8,241 bases of DNA from Coprothermobacterota bacterium (lineage in GTDB: Bacteria; Caldisericota; JANLFM01), in assembly GCA_026389415.1 (NCBI GenBank), contig JAPLHX010000226.1, positions 1-8,241 on the forward strand. Direction: 5' to 3'. Position 1 is the first letter of the stretch; every line of letters starts with the position of its first letter. A model generated the notes under the pieces. The model worked only from the letters and a program-made list of their open reading frames with translations, had not been told where the DNA came from and ran no database searches. Below, one piece after another: positions 5,236 to 8,241 of this stretch. A program made the position numbers and the translations under genes.

Positions 5236-7241
5236 CGTTTCGTGTCCTCCAGCATGGCTACGAATTCTTCTTCCTTCAAGATGCATACGCCCAGTTTTTT
5301 CGCCCTGTCCACTTTGCTGCCGGGTTTCTCGCCCGCCACCACAAAACCGGTCTGGGACGAAACCGAGGATGTGGCTTCCCCCCCCAATTCCTTCACGATC
5401 TGTTCCGCTTGCTCGCGGGTGAAGCCCGCCAGTGTGCCGGTAAACACGAAGGTTTTCCCTTGCCAAGGGAGTGCACCGGTTTTGGACGGTGACTCCTCCT
5501 CCAGGTGCAGGCCGGCCTGGCGCAGCTCGTCGATCAACCGGCGGGTTTGCAGTTGGCGGAAGAACACCACCACGCTTTTGGCAATGGAGGGACCAATACC
5601 GGAGAGGGCCTGCAGATCTTCCTCTGTCACCGCAAAGAAATCCTCGATGGAATGGTATTTGCTCGTCAACAGTTCGGCCACATGCCATCCAACCTGATCG
5701 ATACCCAGGGCGGTCAGAAGTTGGCGCAGGGGCCTGTTCTTGCTGCTTTCGATCTGTCCCAACAGCTTTGTCGCCAACACGGAGCCCATTCGTTCCAGCT
5801 TTAGCATTGGATCGATGGAAAGGCGATAAAGGTCGGCGACATCTTTCACCAACTCCGATTTGTACAACGCAACAATAATTGCCGGACCCACGCCATCCAT
5901 CCCCATCACCGCTGCGAAGTGCAGCAGCCGTTCGCTGACTTGAGCCGGGCAGGAAATGTTAGTGCAGCGGGTCACCGCTTCCCCCGGCAACCGCAACGTC
6001 TCCGCGCCGCACACCGGACAATCCTTGGGCATCACAAACGATGGTTCCTGCCCCGTCCGCCGTTCTGTCAGAACGGATAAAATCTCCGGGATCACGGCTC
6101 CCGCCTTGTGGACCACCACCCAGTCGCCGAGGCGGACGTCCTTGCGTCGCACTTCATCCTCGTTGTGCAGGGAGGCGTGGGAGACCGTGGAGCCGTCTAT
6201 CACCACCGGGGTCATCACCGCCACCGGCGTCAGCGTGCCGGTGCGGCCGACGTAAACGGTGATCTCCTGCACCTGGGTGATCTCTTCCGCGGCCGGGAAT
6301 TTGTAGGCGATCGCCCATCGCGGGCTGTGGCTGGTGGCGCCCAGGCGTTCCTGCAAGGCTAGAACATTCACTTTCAGGACCGCCCCGTCCACGCCGAACG
6401 GCAGCTCGCCCCGGCGGGCCTGCCAATCCTGGCAAAAGGCGATCGCGTCCTCCACGGAAGGAACCAACCGAAAGGCCGGGGGTTGCTTGAAGCCGGCGGA
6501 CCAGACGTATTCCATCGCCTCGCCATGGGTGGAGAAGGTCCGCCCCTCCACCACGCCGACGGAGTAGGGGAAGAAGGACAGTTTGCGCCGGGCTGTGATC
6601 TTGCTGTCCTGCTGCCGTACGCTGCCGGCGGCGGCGTTGCGCGGGTTGGCAAATGGTGGTTCCTCGCGGGAGAGCCGCTCTTGGTTTAGGGTTTCGAAAT
6701 CGGGATAGGTCATGATCACTTCACCCCGCACCTCCAGCAGTGCCGGTGGATCCACCGGCAGCAACTGCAGCGGGATCGTCTTCAACGTGCGCAGGTTGAT
6801 GGAGATGTTCTCCCCTTCGGTGCCATCGCCCCGGGTGGCGCCCACGGAAAAATGTCCCCCCTGGTAGGAAAGGGAAACGGCCAGCCCGTCGAACTTCAGT
6901 TCGCAGGCATACTCGATCGGAATCTCACCCAAAAGGCGCTTGACCCGCTTGTCGAAAGCCCGCAGGTCTAGGGCGGTGAAAGCGTTGTCCAGCGACTGCA
7001 AGGGCAGGCGGTGGCGCACAGCCCCAAACTCCTTCACCGGCGGTGCCCCCACTCGCTGGGTGGGGGAATTGAGCGTTACCAGGTCCGGGTATTCCTCTTC
7101 CAACGCCTGCAGCTCGGCCATCAAAGCATCGAACTGCGCGTCGGAGATCTCCGGGGAATCCAGCACGTAGTAACGCCAGCGGTGGTGTTCGATTTGATGG
7201 CGCAGCTCCTCGATCCGGCGGTTGGCTCGGTCCCGTTCCAT
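5232..7241 (-). CDS. ligA: NAD-dependent DNA ligase LigA
   Basis: LigA seals nicks in replication and repair, using NAD+ to adenylate itself. Counting from the chosen start (669 residues) the order is canonical. Domain Ia (YYVLDSPEISDAQFDALM) comes first, then the adenylation domain with catalytic K116 in ELKFDGLAV and NPRNAAAGS, then the OB fold. A four-cysteine zinc finger (C408, C411, C426, C431), helix-hairpin-helix repeats including LSGIGPSIA (546-554) and a BRCT domain (about 591-663, FVFTGTLAGFTREQAE) follow. The ATG at 7241-7239 is preferred because MERDRANRRIEEL aligns without gaps to the Bacillus LigA N terminus and puts K116 and the zinc cysteines close to E. coli numbering. ATG 7253 would add four residues. 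The frame stays open to a TTG at 7391, but that stretch looks non-coding. No good ribosome binding site is seen; AAAGG is only two bases before the ATG. It is coupled by ATGA to the next gene. Confidence 0.97.
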   Translation of the reverse strand: MERDRANRRIEELRHQIEHHRWRYYVLDSPEISDAQFDALMAELQALEEEYPDLVTLNSPTQRVGAPPVKEFGAVRHRLPLQSLDNAFTALDLRAFDKRVKRLLGEIPIEYACELKFDGLAVSLSYQGGHFSVGATRGDGTEGENISINLRTLKTIPLQLLPVDPPALLEVRGEVIMTYPDFETLNQERLSREEPPFANPRNAAAGSVRQQDSKITARRKLSFFPYSVGVVEGRTFSTHGEAMEYVWSAGFKQPPAFRLVPSVEDAIAFCQDWQARRGELPFGVDGAVLKVNVLALQERLGATSHSPRWAIAYKFPAAEEITQVQEITVYVGRTGTLTPVAVMTPVVIDGSTVSHASLHNEDEVRRKDVRLGDWVVVHKAGAVIPEILSVLTERRTGQEPSFVMPKDCPVCGAETLRLPGEAVTRCTNISCPAQVSERLLHFAAVMGMDGVGPAIIVALYKSELVKDVADLYRLSIDPMLKLERMGSVLATKLLGQIESSKNRPLRQLLTALGIDQVGWHVAELLTSKYHSIEDFFAVTEEDLQALSGIGPSIAKSVVVFFRQLQTRRLIDELRQAGLHLEEESPSKTGALPWQGKTFVFTGTLAGFTREQAEQIVKELGGEATSSVSSQTGFVVAGEKPGSKVDRAKKLGVCILKEEEFVAMLEDTKR

Positions 7242-7278
7242 GGCCTTTAGCATAGCAGAAATAGCAGGCGGCAAGCCC

Positions 7279-7306
7279 TTGCATCCGCTACAATATCCGG
7301 GATAAT
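7279..7306 (+). promoter_or_regulatory. Probable sigma-A promoter for the lipoate ligase gene
   Basis: A -35-like TTGCAT (7279-7284) and a -10-like GATAAT (7301-7306, five of six consensus bases) are separated by 16 bases, upstream of the divergent plus-strand gene. The leader would be about 80 bases. A TACAAT at 7289-7294 is an alternative -10 but lacks a matching -35. The element overlaps a small palindrome. No comparably good promoter for ligA was found on the opposite strand. Confidence 0.45.
7292..7306. promoter_or_regulatory. Imperfect palindrome over the lplA -10 element
   Basis: The 15 bases AATATCCGGGATAAT are an inverted repeat around a central G, with one mismatched pair (AATATCC versus GGATAAT). 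The right arm contains the putative -10 hexamer, which is a common operator position. It could bind a regulator or arise by chance. Confidence 0.25.
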
Positions 7307-7380
7307 GCCGGAACCGATTCGGCCGCTTCTTCGTGACTGCCATACCGGTCGTGCGGTCAAAGGGAAACGTCCGGAAGGAA

Positions 7381-7386
7381 AAGGAG
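7381..7386 (+). promoter_or_regulatory. Ribosome binding site of the lipoate ligase gene
   Basis: AAGGAG is followed by eight bases and then GTG (7395-7397). It decides the non-ATG start of the ligase gene, which agrees with the alignment of its N terminus to the family. Confidence 0.8.
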
Positions 7387-7394
7387 ATCAACCC

Positions 7395-8241
7395 GTGATT
7401 GAGCGAACGCGCATCCTAACCACGCGCACTACCGACCCCTTCCTCAACCTGGCGCTGGAGGAATTCCTGTTGGATCACCTGCAGCCGCAGGAATGCATCC
7501 TCTATCTCTGGCAGAACCAGAACACGGTGGTGATTGGCCGCCATCAGAATCCCTGGCGGGAATGCAAAGTGGAGGTGCTGGAAGGGGAAGGCGGCCGGCT
7601 GGCCCGCCGCATCTCCGGGGGTGGCGCGGTGTTCCACGACCTGGGCAACCTCAACTTCACCTTCCTGCTGCCACGGGCGGATTACGACCTGACCCGCCAG
7701 TTGCAGGTGATCGTCGGCGCCGCGTGTCAGTTGGACATCCAGGCCGAACAGAGCGGCCGCAACGACATCACGGCGGACGGTCGCAAGTTCTCCGGCAACG
7801 CCTTTTATCTGCGGCGGGATCGGGCCTTCCACCACGGCACGATCCTGGTCTCGGTGGACATGAGCAAGCTTGGTCGCTACCTGCAGGTATCCGCGGAGAA
7901 GATGCGTTCCAAGGGCGTGCAGTCAGTGGCGGCGCGGGTGGCCAACCTGGCTGAGTTTCACCCGGGCCTGACCATCGCAGAAACGGTGGAAGCGTTGAAG
8001 GTCGCCTTCCAACAAACCTACTGTCCGGCATCCGCCTGTGAAGAAGCCGAAACCTATCACGATCACCCGGAGGTGATCGCCCTGCGGGGCAAGTACGCCT
8101 CCTGGGAGTGGCGCTTCGGTCAGACCCCTCCGTTCGACGTGGAGTGGCAGACCCGCTTTCCCTGGGGCGGGCTGGACCTCTGCCTGTGCCTGGACGGCGG
8201 GCGGATCGCTTCCGCTACCATTTATTCCGACGCCATGGACG
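7395..8241 (+). CDS. lplA: Lipoate-protein ligase A (5' part, runs off the right edge)
   Basis: This cytoplasmic enzyme activates free lipoate with ATP to lipoyl-AMP and transfers it to a lysine of lipoyl domains (pyruvate and 2-oxoglutarate dehydrogenase E2, or GcvH). The visible 282 residues match LplA/LplJ strongly. They show DPFLNLALEE (14-23), VVIGRHQNPWRECK (45-58), RRISGGGAVFHDLGNLNFTF (71-90) and SGRNDITADGRKFSGNAF (120-137) with the catalytic lysine at K131. HHGTILV (146-152), KGVQSVAARVANL (173-185) and SWEWRFGQTPPF (236-247) follow. The start is GTG at 7395, with AAGGAG eight bases upstream. The catalytic domain appears complete. The C-terminal accessory domain has only begun, and the usual length of about 330 residues implies some 50 more codons outside. 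The gene diverges from ligA and probably has its own promoter. The subtype (E. coli LplA or Bacillus LplJ) cannot be fixed. Confidence 0.95.
   Translation, partial: MIERTRILTTRTTDPFLNLALEEFLLDHLQPQECILYLWQNQNTVVIGRHQNPWRECKVEVLEGEGGRLARRISGGGAVFHDLGNLNFTFLLPRADYDLTRQLQVIVGAACQLDIQAEQSGRNDITADGRKFSGNAFYLRRDRAFHHGTILVSVDMSKLGRYLQVSAEKMRSKGVQSVAARVANLAEFHPGLTIAETVEALKVAFQQTYCPASACEEAETYHDHPEVIALRGKYASWEWRFGQTPPFDVEWQTRFPWGGLDLCLCLDGGRIASATIYSDAMD

Noticed and set aside
5236..5688. Longer form of the membrane protein reaching into ligA (340 residues)
   Set aside because: The extra N terminus is an out-of-frame reading of ligA, and the ATG in the ATGA overlap at 5235 is a natural start.
7242..7391. 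N-terminal extension of LigA by 50 residues from a TTG at 7391
   Set aside because: The extension overlaps the lplA promoter, leader and ribosome binding site, carries no LigA homology, and the protein aligns with other ligases from the ATG at 7241.
7307..7394. Riboswitch in the lplA leader
   Set aside because: The roughly 90-base leader contains short dyads such as CCGATTCGG, but nothing I can match to a known riboswitch core or to a terminator with a T run.

Overview
The window is about 8.2 kb of ordinary, moderately GC-rich bacterial chromosome, apart from one probable insertion. Strong AGGAGG-type ribosome binding sites, tightly overlapping genes and the order ligA ... gatC-gatA-gatB (the order known from Bacillus and many clostridia) suggest Bacillota or a relative with similar gene order. 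That placement is inferred from gene order and motifs, not from a marker gene. GatCAB implies that the organism makes Gln-tRNA(Gln) and/or Asn-tRNA(Asn) by transamidation.

Layout. Nearly everything reads on the minus strand, right to left. ligA (5232-7241, NAD-dependent DNA ligase) overlaps by four bases (ATGA) a 189-residue five-helix membrane protein of YIP1 type (4666-5235). A 56-base gap follows, holding an imperfect hairpin and a perfect 7-bp palindrome. Next comes an AAA ATPase with a DUF4143-type C-terminal part (3362-4609), which looks like a cargo gene lodged in the housekeeping cluster. Its TAA stop is the first part of a 9-base Shine-Dalgarno sequence for gatC (3049-3342). gatC overlaps gatA by four bases (ATGA), and gatA (1577-3052) overlaps gatB (163-1584) by eight. 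A four-unit heptanucleotide repeat starts at the gatB stop codon. About 100 bases later another minus-strand gene begins with a strong ribosome binding site and leaves the window after 19 codons.

On the plus strand, divergent from ligA, a lipoate-protein ligase gene (lplA/lplJ type) starts with GTG at 7395 and runs off the right edge. The 153-base gap between ligA and lplA holds a plausible sigma-A promoter for lplA, with a small palindrome over its -10 element.

The genes fall into three functions: DNA joining (LigA), tRNA-dependent amidation (GatCAB) and lipoate attachment (LplA). They share a neighbourhood rather than a pathway. No RNA gene, CRISPR array, transposase or prophage gene was seen, and no gene-free stretch exceeds 300 bases. 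The points worth a second look are the ATPase insertion with its palindromic leader, the stop/Shine-Dalgarno fusion at gatC, the heptamer repeat and the ligA-membrane-protein coupling. None of these amounts to a convincing new system.
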